Assembly: GCA_027487245.1 (NCBI GenBank)
Contig: JAIYDY010000118.1
Coordinates: 1-51,539 of the forward strand
Source: Hyphomicrobiales bacterium
Lineage (GTDB): Bacteria; Pseudomonadota; Alphaproteobacteria; Rhizobiales; Beijerinckiaceae
Length of the DNA stretch: 51,539 bases
Reading direction: 5' to 3'
In this document: positions 16,198 to 23,962 of the stretch, piece after piece
Position numbering within the stretch: position 1 is the stretch's first letter
Layout: each line of letters starts with the position of its first letter
Program-made: the position numbers and the translations under genes
Notes under the pieces: model-generated
The model's input: only the letters and a program-made list of their open reading frames with translations
Databases searched by the model: none
Told to the model about the DNA's origin: nothing

Positions 16198-16227
16198 GGC
16201 GAGGCGATAGGTGTCGCCTCGCCCTTT
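16198..16227. terminator. Bidirectional terminator between brnA and the DGQHR gene
   Basis: GGCGAGGCGA (16198-16207) and TCGCCTCGCC (16214-16223) form a perfect 10-bp stem with a 6-nt loop. It is followed by CTTT on the plus strand and by CTCCTTTTGAATTTT on the minus strand, so it can serve both convergent genes. Confidence 0.8.
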
Positions 16228-16232
16228 AGCGT

Positions 16233-17717
16233 TTACTCCTCCACGATCTCTTCGCTGTCGCCTGTGGAATGCCGATTTGGCAAATCGAGCTTCCACCGGA
16301 TCATGTCCGCAATCACGGGGAATATGTCGTTGTGCTTGGCACCGAACCTCATGACACCGCCTTGATAAGCGCCAATGTCCCGGTTCGAATCAGCAGTTTC
16401 GACCCCTTGATTGGGAAGGTATTCGGCCATTGTTGAAATACCGTGGTTAGCCCGATCCTCCGGCGAAAGCTGGTAGAACTGCCACATTGGGTTGCCGTGT
16501 GAGAAGTCCACATCGGCAAGGCGGTCCACCAAGCGCTTAAACATCTCAGTACCATTCTCCGGCTTCCGATTGGAGAACAGCAGATCGAAAGCAAGCTTGG
16601 CCAGGGCCTTCAAAACCACCGGCTGTGCCGCAACCGTCTTGAGCCTGGCCCCAGGCTTGCCAAAGCCCGGAAGGGCATTGACTGCCCGCCAGAGGCTCTC
16701 GATTGCTTTCGCGCGTTCATTGACGAGCGAAGGAACAGCCGATTTCACGTTGGTGCGGTTCAGAAACGCGATCGCGTTGATAGCCGCGAGGTCCTTTTTG
16801 AGCATGGACCCGTCATCCTTGCTCCATTCCTTGATATCGCGATCGGTCGTCACAATGCCGATCTGATTTTCTAGCGTTTCCTTCATGAAGTGATTGATCG
16901 GATTGCCCTGATCAAACTCAGTGGCCTGCGAGACGTTAATCTTTTTCCCGAGGTTGTTCAGGTCGTGAAAGAGCTGGCGCTCTTGGTCGATGTTCAGACC
17001 AAGATGGAACTCAATCTTGATCGTCGCGAAAGTACGGGCGCACTCCAGGGCATCAAGCCAGACGACCATCTCGTCGGGGGTGACTTCTCCCTTCAAATCC
17101 ACAATACCACCGCGAGCTGGGTACTTCCCACTTCGGGTGACGTCGCGCAGCCAATCCAGGACCATCTCTCCGCCGAAACGGCGGTGCTGCCCGTCGACAA
17201 TCCACCAGCGATAGCTGCGCGGCATGTGGACTTTGAAACCGACCGTTTCACCGCGAGCGGTAAGAGCGCGGTCAGCCCGGATTGACGGCTTGTTCGGATC
17301 AATCGCCCGGATGTTGGCCACTACCGGCTGAAGAGCGCAGTAGGGCTTCGTTCCAAGCCGCTCCTGAACTTCAGCGAACGCGGCAGGCACGTCTTTGCCC
17401 TGAAGCTTACGCTTAAGGATAGCGGCATTGACGAGCCCCTTGAGCATAAAGCCTGCGAGGCTCTTTGCGTGGGCAGGGTCCAGCTTACGCTGGGCGATAT
17501 CGCCCCTTTCGGGATCATTGGCAATCTCTGACCACTCCACGAACTTGGCCAGAGACACGTCCGACGCCCAGGTCAGATTCCCGAGATTGTAACCCACAAG
17601 GGCGTTGATCGGCTCGTCATCTGTGCCGAGGTCAAGCATCGCATCGAGCGACGTCAACTGCTTCTCCCCCTCGTCCGAAACCATGGACTTAGGCATTCCG
17701 GCTGTATTTCCAAACAT
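16233..17717 (-). CDS. DGQHR-domain protein (DndB-like)
   Basis: This 494-residue protein carries the diagnostic motif DGQHR at residues 175-179 (WWIVDGQHRRFGG) and the second conserved block LFHDLNNLGKKIN at 250-261 followed by TEFDQGNPINHF. These are shared by DndB, the transcriptional regulator of phosphorothioate DNA modification, and by solitary DGQHR proteins of unknown role; the fold is related to ParB. No dndA/C/D/E genes are present, so a role in DNA sulfur modification cannot be assumed. GAGGAG on the minus strand 6 nt before ATG 17717 is a good ribosome-binding site. It has its own consensus promoter with a striking operator-like region, and a lower GC than the core genome, suggesting acquisition. 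It may be part of a defence remnant, or a regulator. Confidence 0.75.
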   Translation of the reverse strand: MFGNTAGMPKSMVSDEGEKQLTSLDAMLDLGTDDEPINALVGYNLGNLTWASDVSLAKFVEWSEIANDPERGDIAQRKLDPAHAKSLAGFMLKGLVNAAILKRKLQGKDVPAAFAEVQERLGTKPYCALQPVVANIRAIDPNKPSIRADRALTARGETVGFKVHMPRSYRWWIVDGQHRRFGGEMVLDWLRDVTRSGKYPARGGIVDLKGEVTPDEMVVWLDALECARTFATIKIEFHLGLNIDQERQLFHDLNNLGKKINVSQATEFDQGNPINHFMKETLENQIGIVTTDRDIKEWSKDDGSMLKKDLAAINAIAFLNRTNVKSAVPSLVNERAKAIESLWRAVNALPGFGKPGARLKTVAAQPVVLKALAKLAFDLLFSNRKPENGTEMFKRLVDRLADVDFSHGNPMWQFYQLSPEDRANHGISTMAEYLPNQGVETADSNRDIGAYQGGVMRFGAKHNDIFPVIADMIRWKLDLPNRHSTGDSEEIVEE

Positions 17718-17737
17718 TGCGCGCTCCTCTGATTATT

Positions 17738-17850
17738 CCTGGATCTGCATCAGCGCTATCCAGGCGTGTCTCCTTTATTTTCCAAATCAAATTGTTTGTC
17801 AACCTGGTATGTATAATAAATTCTCCAGGTGCATTCCAAATATATCCTGG
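17738..17850 (-). promoter_or_regulatory. Promoter of the DGQHR gene with phased CCWGG sites
   Basis: On the minus strand TTGACA (17802-17797) and AATAAA (17779-17774) are 17 nt apart, a good sigma-70 promoter. CCWGG pentamers begin at 17738, 17760, 17803, 17825 and 17846, spaced 22, 43, 22 and 21 bp; position 17782 holds the near match CCAAA. Two pairs form dyads: CCTGGAT...ATCCAGG (17738-17764) downstream of the -10, and ACCTGG...CCAGGT (17802-17830) overlapping the -35. This looks like a multi-site operator with about two helical turns between sites. On the plus strand TATAAT lies at 17812-17817 without a matching -35. Confidence 0.55.
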
Positions 17851-18032
17851 GGAGTTTATGAAGCATTGAAAGGGGGCAGACAGGCTATTGCCCACATCAT
17901 GACTCTGGAGCGGGAAGCTGCTTGTGCTTGAAGAGACCTTTCAAGAATCAAGAGCCATGAAAAAGCCTAAATCCTTGTAATTTCAATGCCTTATGCGCCG
18001 CAAAAGTCTGCTGTAGAAACACCGCTCCCCCC
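17851..18032. other. Intergenic, no gene seen
   Basis: Only tiny frames of a few codons with poor ribosome-binding sites are present, and no hairpin terminator was recognised. The composition changes from AT-rich on the left to GC-rich at the transporter genes. Confidence 0.4.
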
Positions 18033-18749
18033 TCACCGCACCACCACGTGCCGCGTCAATCTCTTCTCCATCACATCCCAGAGCCGGCGGATGATCTCGA
18101 CCATGACGAGGTAGAGGATGGCGGCGTAGAGGTAGATGCTGAGATCGAAGGAGCGGGAGAAGGCCAGCCGTGTCGCGCCCATCAGGTCGAACAGCGTCAC
18201 CAGCGAGGCCACCGACGAGGACTTGATCATCACGATCAGCTCGTTGCCGAGCGGGCGCAGCGCCACGATCATGGCCTGCGGCAGGATGACATGGCGCAGC
18301 GTCGCCCAGCGGTGCAGGCCCAGCGCCAGCGCGCCCTCGAACTGGCCCCTGCCGATGGACTGGATCGCGCCGCGGAAGACCTCGGCCTGATAGGCGGCGG
18401 TGTTGATGGTGAAGGTGAACAGCGCGCAGTAGAACGGCTCGCGGAAGAACCACCACAGCCCGACATCTTGCCAGAAGGGCCTAAGCTGGCCGAGCCCGTA
18501 ATAGACCAGGAAAAGCTGGCACAGCAGCGGCGTGCCACGAAAGAACGTCGTGTAGCTGCCCACCATGACGCCGGCCCAGCGCGGCCCGTAAAGCCTGACC
18601 AGCGCCAGCCCGAGCCCGGCCACGCAGCCGAGCGAGACCGAGATCACGACCAGTTGCAGCGTGATGCCGAGGCCGGCGGCCATGCGGCAACCGTAGTTCT
18701 GGAGCACCTCCGAGCCGAGCCAGAAGCCGGGATGATCGCACCATCTCAT
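18033..18749 (-). CDS. Polar amino-acid ABC transporter permease (HisM/ArtM type)
   Basis: This 238-residue inner-membrane permease has several hydrophobic segments. The EAA-like loop AYQAEVFRGAIQSIGRGQFEGALALGL followed by RHVILPQAMIVALRPLGNELI is the signature of the HisMQ branch, which imports histidine, arginine, ornithine, lysine or related solutes. It overlaps the upstream permease by 4 nt (ATGA), so they are translationally coupled. It is the last gene of the cluster; no ATP-binding subunit follows, so the pump must borrow an ATPase encoded elsewhere. Confidence 0.9.
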   Translation of the reverse strand: MRWCDHPGFWLGSEVLQNYGCRMAAGLGITLQLVVISVSLGCVAGLGLALVRLYGPRWAGVMVGSYTTFFRGTPLLCQLFLVYYGLGQLRPFWQDVGLWWFFREPFYCALFTFTINTAAYQAEVFRGAIQSIGRGQFEGALALGLHRWATLRHVILPQAMIVALRPLGNELIVMIKSSSVASLVTLFDLMGATRLAFSRSFDLSIYLYAAILYLVMVEIIRRLWDVMEKRLTRHVVVR

Positions 18750-19471
18750 CGGGTCTGCCCCCCGAAGGCGGCGTGGCCCCGGTTGGAACGGCGCTCCAGC
18801 CGCTCAAAGAACCACCACGAGACCAGCGAGAAGGCGAGGTAGATCATTGCCGCCGTGGCGAAGAACAGCAAGGGTTCCTTGGTGTTCGACGAGCCGCGCT
18901 GGGCGATGAACATGATGTCCTGCAGCGTGATCACCGAAACCAGCGAGGTCTCCTTCAGCAGCACCATCCAGTTGTTGCCGAGGCCCGGCAGGGCGACGCG
19001 CATCAGCTGCGGGAACACGACCAGCCGGAAGATCTGTGCCTTGCTCAGCCCCAGCGCCGCGCCAGCCTCGCGCTGGCCCTTGTGGATGGAATTGAGCGCC
19101 CCAACCCAGACCTCGCTTGAGAAGGCCGCCAGCACGATGCCGAGCGCCACCATGCCCGCCACGAAGGGGTGGATCGAGAAGCCCTTGATGCCTACGCCCT
19201 CAAGCCCGCGCTGGACGAGGATCTGGACACCGAAATAGATGATGTAGAGCGTCAGCAGCTCCGGAATGCCGCGAAACACGGTGGTGTAGACGGTGGCGAA
19301 CCAGCGCGCGACTGCGCTGCGCGAGCGGGCCATCAGCGCAATGGCGAGGCCGAGCGCCAGACCGAAAGGCAGGGTGGCCAATGCGATCGAGATCGTGACG
19401 CCAGCGCCTTGCAGCAACGCCCAGCCCCAGCCGCCATCCCCGAAGCCGATCAAGTGGAGATTGCTGAACAT
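18746..19471 (-). CDS. Polar amino-acid ABC transporter permease (HisQ/ArtQ type)
   Basis: This 241-residue permease partners the preceding one. The loop AFSSEVWVGALNSIHKGQREAGAALGL and the following FRLVVFPQLMRVALPGLGNNWMVLLKETSLVS are standard HisMQ sequences contacting the ATPase. The protein begins MFSNLHLIGFGDGGWGWALLQGAG. It lies 296 bp downstream of the binding-protein gene, an interval that holds a long hairpin repeat, so expression may be lower than that of the binding protein. Confidence 0.9.
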   Translation of the reverse strand: MFSNLHLIGFGDGGWGWALLQGAGVTISIALATLPFGLALGLAIALMARSRSAVARWFATVYTTVFRGIPELLTLYIIYFGVQILVQRGLEGVGIKGFSIHPFVAGMVALGIVLAAFSSEVWVGALNSIHKGQREAGAALGLSKAQIFRLVVFPQLMRVALPGLGNNWMVLLKETSLVSVITLQDIMFIAQRGSSNTKEPLLFFATAAMIYLAFSLVSWWFFERLERRSNRGHAAFGGQTR

Positions 19472-19657
19472 GCAGGCAGATCACCTCGGCGGGGATGTCA
19501 TGTGGCGAGCTTCGGTCTTTTCCTCAGGGCCCTCATCCTGCGACGGGCTCTGGATGAGGATGATGGGATGAGGCTGGCGGAACGAGGACGGCCGGACCAA
19601 GATGGCAGGAACGGCACGGCGTCATTGCAGGACTGCAGAATGCAGAGCCCGGAACCT

Positions 19658-19754
19658 GTGTCATTCCCGGCCGGAGCGGAGGGGAAGGGAATCCAGAACA
19701 TGGACCCAAGAACTGGATCCCCTTCCCGGCCATCTGGGCCGCCGGGGATGACAC
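19658..19754. repeat. Long imperfect hairpin repeat, family B, copy 1
   Basis: The element starts GTGTCATTCCCGGCCGGAGC and ends GCCGCCGGGGATGACAC; its ends are complementary at 13 of 14 positions, and an inner pair GGGGAAGGGAATCC / GGATCCCCTTCCC extends the arm. Near copies occur at 32876-32972 and 43576-43676. It occupies most of the gap between binding protein and permease genes; the rest of 19472-19657 has no gene, only small repeats such as CCTCATCCTG and GGATGAGGATGATGGGATGAGG-like runs. Confidence 0.85.
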
Positions 19755-19767
19755 CGGCGTGGATCCC

Positions 19768-20541
19768 TCACATCACCGGGAACTTGAACCACTTGGCGGC
19801 GATGCGGGCATGGGTGCCATCGGCGAGCGACTCGGCGATGGCCTTGTTCAGCATTTCCTTGATGGCAGTATCTTCCTTGCGCACGGCCATGCCGACGCCG
19901 GGGCCGTGGATCACCGGATCGCGCTGGATGTCGCCGATCAGACGGCAGCAATCCTTGCCGCGTGCGGCCAGGAAGTCCTCCAGCGCGAGGCGGTCAGCCA
20001 CGAAGTAGTCGAGGCGGCCATTGAGCAGGTCGAGGTTGGCATCCTCCTGCTTGGGATACAGCCGGATGTTGCTGTCCTTGTAGTGCTTTTCCAGCCAGTT
20101 GGCGTGGATGGTCGAGCCCTGCGCGCCGATCGCCTTGCCCTTGAGCGCGGCGGGCGACATGTCATTCGAGGTTGTGGCCTTGGCCGAAATCATCGAGATC
20201 GGCGTGCGGGTGTAGACCGCGCTGAAGTCCACGCGCTTGGCGCGCTCCTCGGTGGCGTTCATGCCGGCGATGATGACATCGTATTTCTTGGCCAGGAGGG
20301 CGGGAATGATGCCATCCCAGTCCTGCACGACCCAGGTGCACTTGATCTTCATCTTCTCGCACAGCGCATTGCCGTAATCGATCTCGAAGCCGACCAGTTC
20401 CTTGTTGGCATTCAGCGCATTGAAGGGCGGATAATCGCCTTCGGTGCCCAGCTTGAGCTCGGTGATGGCCTGAGCCTGTGCCCCGACCAGGCCTGCGGCG
20501 ACAAAGGCGGCCGCTGCGGCGAATGTTGCGATTGTCTTCAT
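19768..20541 (-). CDS. Periplasmic amino-acid-binding protein (HisJ/ArgT family)
   Basis: This 257-residue exported binding protein has the signal peptide MKTIATFAAAAAFVAAGLVGAQAQA (residues 1 to about 24) followed by the typical GTEGDYPPFNALNANKELVGFEID. The two-lobed fold continues with DWDGIIPALLAKKYDVIIAGMNATEERAKRVDFS, the motif of lysine/arginine/ornithine/histidine binding proteins. ATG 20541 is preceded by GGAGG on the minus strand, 7-8 nt away. It heads the transporter cluster with the two permeases; the substrate is probably a basic or polar amino acid or opine-like compound. Confidence 0.92.
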   Translation of the reverse strand: MKTIATFAAAAAFVAAGLVGAQAQAITELKLGTEGDYPPFNALNANKELVGFEIDYGNALCEKMKIKCTWVVQDWDGIIPALLAKKYDVIIAGMNATEERAKRVDFSAVYTRTPISMISAKATTSNDMSPAALKGKAIGAQGSTIHANWLEKHYKDSNIRLYPKQEDANLDLLNGRLDYFVADRLALEDFLAARGKDCCRLIGDIQRDPVIHGPGVGMAVRKEDTAIKEMLNKAIAESLADGTHARIAAKWFKFPVM

Positions 20542-20694
20542 GGGTAAACCTCCACTCGTCCCCATCCACGGTCCTCGGGCACCTTGGCGGAGCCCGTCCG
20601 TTGATCGGTGGCCAGCTTGCGCGAGGTCATGGCCCTGCCGCAAGGGGGCACGGCGCGCCGGCTGACGATTTTGTGGGCACCGGCCTGCGCGGCC

Positions 20695-21585
20695 TCAGCT
20701 AGAGAACGCTGCGCCGTCCGCAATGGCAGGCTCCGGCAAGCGTTGCGAGCGCTCGGCCAGAAGCTGGGCGGCAATGCTGGCGGCGATCACGGCGGGTTCC
20801 TTGCCGGTGATGCCGGGCAGTCCCACCGGGCAGTGCAGCGCGGCGAGGCGCGCCTCGGTCAGGCCAAGGTCGCGGAGCTGCCGCACGAAGCGGGCGCGCT
20901 TGGTGGCCGAGCCGATAAGGCCCACGAATGGCAGGTCGTCTCGGCCAAGCGCGGCTGCCGTGATCGCCAGATCGAGGCCGTGGTCATGGGTCATCACCAG
21001 CACCAGTGCGCCGGGCGGCGTGCGGGCGATCACGGCCACAGGATCGGCAAGCGTGAACGCATCGCAGTTGGCCGGCACCTTGTCGGGGAAGGCCTCCTTG
21101 CGGCTGTCGATCCAGACCAGATGGAATGGCAGCGGGGCCAGCGCCAGCGCCACGGCACGGCCGACATGGCCGGCACCGAACAGCGCCACAGGCTGGCGCG
21201 TGTCTGCCGACAGGGCGCTGCGGATGCGGCTGGCCAGCCACGGCACCTTGTCGCGCGCCACGAGGGCGAGGTCGATCATCACATGCCCGCCACAGCATTG
21301 GCCAAGATCGGGGCCGAGCGCGCGCCGCATCTGCCGGGCCTCGGTGGTGCCGTCAGCGGCGAAGGCCATATGCATCGAGCGGGCCTGGGCTTGCGCCTCC
21401 CATTCCAGCGCGCCGCCGCCGATCGTGCCGAAATAGCCGCCATCGGCGAGGACAGCCATCATGGCGCCTTCGTCGCGCGGGGCGGAGCCCTTCGTTTCGG
21501 TCACGGCGGCGATGACGATGGGCCGGCCTTGCTCGACCGCATCCAGCACCCGGCGGAAGAACAAGGCTGCCGGGCTCATCGACAT
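20695..21585 (-). CDS. xdhC: Xanthine dehydrogenase accessory protein XdhC
   Basis: XdhC binds the molybdenum cofactor, promotes its sulfuration and inserts it into XdhB. The 296-residue protein shows the N-terminal domain motif VTETKGSAPRDEGAMM...GTIGGGALEWEAQ and LGPDLGQCCGGHV with the conserved Cys pair, then a Rossmann domain VALFGAGHVGRAVALAL and the C-terminal FVGLIGSATKRARF. The start is ATG 21585 or 21579; the former gives a 13-nt gap to xdhB. As last gene of xdhABC it is co-transcribed with the enzyme it matures. Confidence 0.93.
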   Translation of the reverse strand: MSMSPAALFFRRVLDAVEQGRPIVIAAVTETKGSAPRDEGAMMAVLADGGYFGTIGGGALEWEAQAQARSMHMAFAADGTTEARQMRRALGPDLGQCCGGHVMIDLALVARDKVPWLASRIRSALSADTRQPVALFGAGHVGRAVALALAPLPFHLVWIDSRKEAFPDKVPANCDAFTLADPVAVIARTPPGALVLVMTHDHGLDLAITAAALGRDDLPFVGLIGSATKRARFVRQLRDLGLTEARLAALHCPVGLPGITGKEPAVIAASIAAQLLAERSQRLPEPAIADGAAFSS

Positions 21586-21598
21586 GGGCTGAGCGCCC

Positions 21599-23962
21599 TC
21601 ACCTCTCGCCTCCCATGGCCCGGCCCTGCACCGCCTCGCAGGCGCGCAGGATCGCTTCGGGCGTGGCCGGCGCATCGAGCGGCACGGGCACCGCCGGATT
21701 GAGCGCATGCACCGCATCGGCCAGGGCGGAGAACACGGCATTGGCCAGCATCACCGGCGGCTCGCCGACGGCCTTGGAGGCGTGGACCACATCGGCCCGG
21801 TTGGCATTGGGATACAGCGCCACGCGGAAATCGGCCGGCACATCGCTGGCGACGGGGATCTTGTAGGTGGCGGGCGCGTGCGTGAGCAGCTTTCCCTTGG
21901 CGTCGAACACCAGTTCCTCGGTGGTCAGCCAGCCCATGCCCTGCACGAAGCCGCCCTCGATCTGGCCGATGTCGATGGCCGGGTTCAGCGAGCGGCCGAC
22001 ATCGTGCAGGATATCGACCCGGCGGACGCGGTTCTCGCCGGTGAGCGTGTCGATCTCGACCTCGGCTGAGGCCGCCCCGAAGGAGAAATACAGGAACGGA
22101 CTGCCGGTCTTCGCCGGCCTGTCCCAGGTGATGCCGGGCGTGGCATAAAAGCCGGTGGCGGACAGGGGCACGCGGTCGAGATGGGCCTTCAGCGCCAGTT
22201 CGCCGAACCCGATGCTCTGGCCAGCGGCGTGGACCCGGTCATCGCGGAACTGCACTTCGGCCGCTGTGCAGCCCCACAGCATGGCAGCATGCTCCGCCAG
22301 CCGCGCCTTGATCGTCTCTGCGGCGTTGAGCGCGGCGCGCGCGTTGAGATCGGTGCCGGACGAGGCCGCCGTCGGGCCGGTGTTGGGCACCTTGTCGGTG
22401 GTGGTGGCAGTGATGCGAACGCGGGCAATGTCGACGCCGAAGGCTTCGGCCACGACCTGCGCCACCTTCTGATGGAGCCCCTGCCCCATCTCGGTGCCGC
22501 CATGATTGAGCTGGATCGAGCCATCCTGATAGACGTGGACCAGCGCACCGGCCTGATTGAGCTGCTTGAGCGTGAACGAGATGCCGAACTTGACCGGTGT
22601 CAGCGCCAGCCCCCGCTTGATGACGCGCGAGCCGGCATTGAAGGCGGCGATGCCGGCGCGGCGGGCGCGGTAGTCCGAGGTCTCCTCAAGCTGCCGGATC
22701 AGCGCATGCATGGTGCCAAGTTCGGTGACGGTCTGGCCATAGGGCGTCACATCCGCGCCGGGCCGGTAGAGGTTGGCATAGCGCACATCGAGCGGATCGC
22801 GCCCTGTCGCCCAGGCGATCTCGTCGATCATGCGCTCGGCCATGAGCATGCCCTGCGGGCCGCCAAAGCCGCGGAAGGCGGTGTTGCTGACCGTGTTGGT
22901 GCGTAGCCGGCGGGTGTTGATCCGCGTCACGGGCAGCCAGTAGGACGAGTCCGAATGGAACATCGCCCGGTCGACCACGCCCTGGCTGAGATCCGCCGAA
23001 TAGCCGCAGCGTGCCAGATAATCGACATCGTAGGCCTGGATCACCCCGTCGGCATCGAAGCCAACCCGGTAATCACAGCGGAAATCGTGGCGCTTGCCGG
23101 TGGTGGCGAAATCGTCGTCGCGGTCGAGCCTTATCTTGCAGGGGCGCTTGAGCCGGTGTGCCGCCAGCGCGGCGATGGCGGCCCATTGCGTGGCCTGGCT
23201 TTCCTTGCCGCCAAAGCCACCGCCCATGCGCCTGACCTCGCAGGTGATGAAGGCATCGGGCAGGCCGAGCACGCGGGCCACCACGTGCTGCACCTCGGTG
23301 GGATGCTGCGTGGAGGAATGCACCAGCAGTTCGCCATCCTCGCGCGGGACGGCCATCGCCGCCTGCCCTTCGAGGTAGAAATGCTCCTGCCCGCCGATGC
23401 GGAAGCGGCCTTGCAGCGTCCGGGGGCTGGCCGCCAGCACCGCCTCGATGTCACCCCGTTCGAAGGCATAATCGGGCAGCACCGTCTCGCCGGTGATCTC
23501 GGCATCATCGACGCTGATGGCCGGCTTTTCAGCCTCTATGGCGATCTCTGCCAGCCTAGCCGCGCGCCGGGCCGCATCGCGGCTGGTGGCGGCGACGGCG
23601 AACAGCACCTGGCCATGGAACAGCACCTCGCCATCGGCCAGCATCGGATCGCCGCCGATCGAAGGCGAGACATCGTTGCGCCCCGGCACATCGGCAGCGG
23701 TGAACACCGCGACCACGCCCGGATAGGCCCTGACCGCGTCCAGCCCCAGATGCGTGATGCGCCCGCGCGCCACGGGCGACAGCCCGCAGGCAAGATGCAA
23801 GGTGCCTTCCGGCTCCAGCAGATCGTCGATGTAGGCCGCCGAGCCCTGCACATGGCGGGCGGCGCTGTCATGGGGCAGCGGCTGGTGGACATGGCGCAGC
23901 GGCTCTGCCGGCGAGCCGGGAATCGGGCGAACCAGCGAGGCGGGAGGCACGGTCCTGTTCAC
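21599..23962 (-). CDS. xdhB: Xanthine dehydrogenase, molybdopterin-binding subunit
   Basis: This 787-residue catalytic subunit hydroxylates hypoxanthine to xanthine and xanthine to urate. Molybdenum-site motifs are present: RMGGGFGGKESQA, TAFRGFGGPQ (with the substrate-binding Arg), GGTEMGQGLHQK, and near the end KAVGEPPVMLANAV with the catalytic Glu. The start is GTG 23962, overlapping the xdhA stop as GTGA, which implies coupled translation. Length and motif order fit bacterial XdhB. Confidence 0.96.
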   Translation of the reverse strand: MNRTVPPASLVRPIPGSPAEPLRHVHQPLPHDSAARHVQGSAAYIDDLLEPEGTLHLACGLSPVARGRITHLGLDAVRAYPGVVAVFTAADVPGRNDVSPSIGGDPMLADGEVLFHGQVLFAVAATSRDAARRAARLAEIAIEAEKPAISVDDAEITGETVLPDYAFERGDIEAVLAASPRTLQGRFRIGGQEHFYLEGQAAMAVPREDGELLVHSSTQHPTEVQHVVARVLGLPDAFITCEVRRMGGGFGGKESQATQWAAIAALAAHRLKRPCKIRLDRDDDFATTGKRHDFRCDYRVGFDADGVIQAYDVDYLARCGYSADLSQGVVDRAMFHSDSSYWLPVTRINTRRLRTNTVSNTAFRGFGGPQGMLMAERMIDEIAWATGRDPLDVRYANLYRPGADVTPYGQTVTELGTMHALIRQLEETSDYRARRAGIAAFNAGSRVIKRGLALTPVKFGISFTLKQLNQAGALVHVYQDGSIQLNHGGTEMGQGLHQKVAQVVAEAFGVDIARVRITATTTDKVPNTGPTAASSGTDLNARAALNAAETIKARLAEHAAMLWGCTAAEVQFRDDRVHAAGQSIGFGELALKAHLDRVPLSATGFYATPGITWDRPAKTGSPFLYFSFGAASAEVEIDTLTGENRVRRVDILHDVGRSLNPAIDIGQIEGGFVQGMGWLTTEELVFDAKGKLLTHAPATYKIPVASDVPADFRVALYPNANRADVVHASKAVGEPPVMLANAVFSALADAVHALNPAVPVPLDAPATPEAILRACEAVQGRAMGGER

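Noticed and set aside
17605..17931. 108-codon plus-strand frame
   Set aside because: It starts inside the DGQHR gene on the opposite strand and crosses its promoter; no family resemblance.
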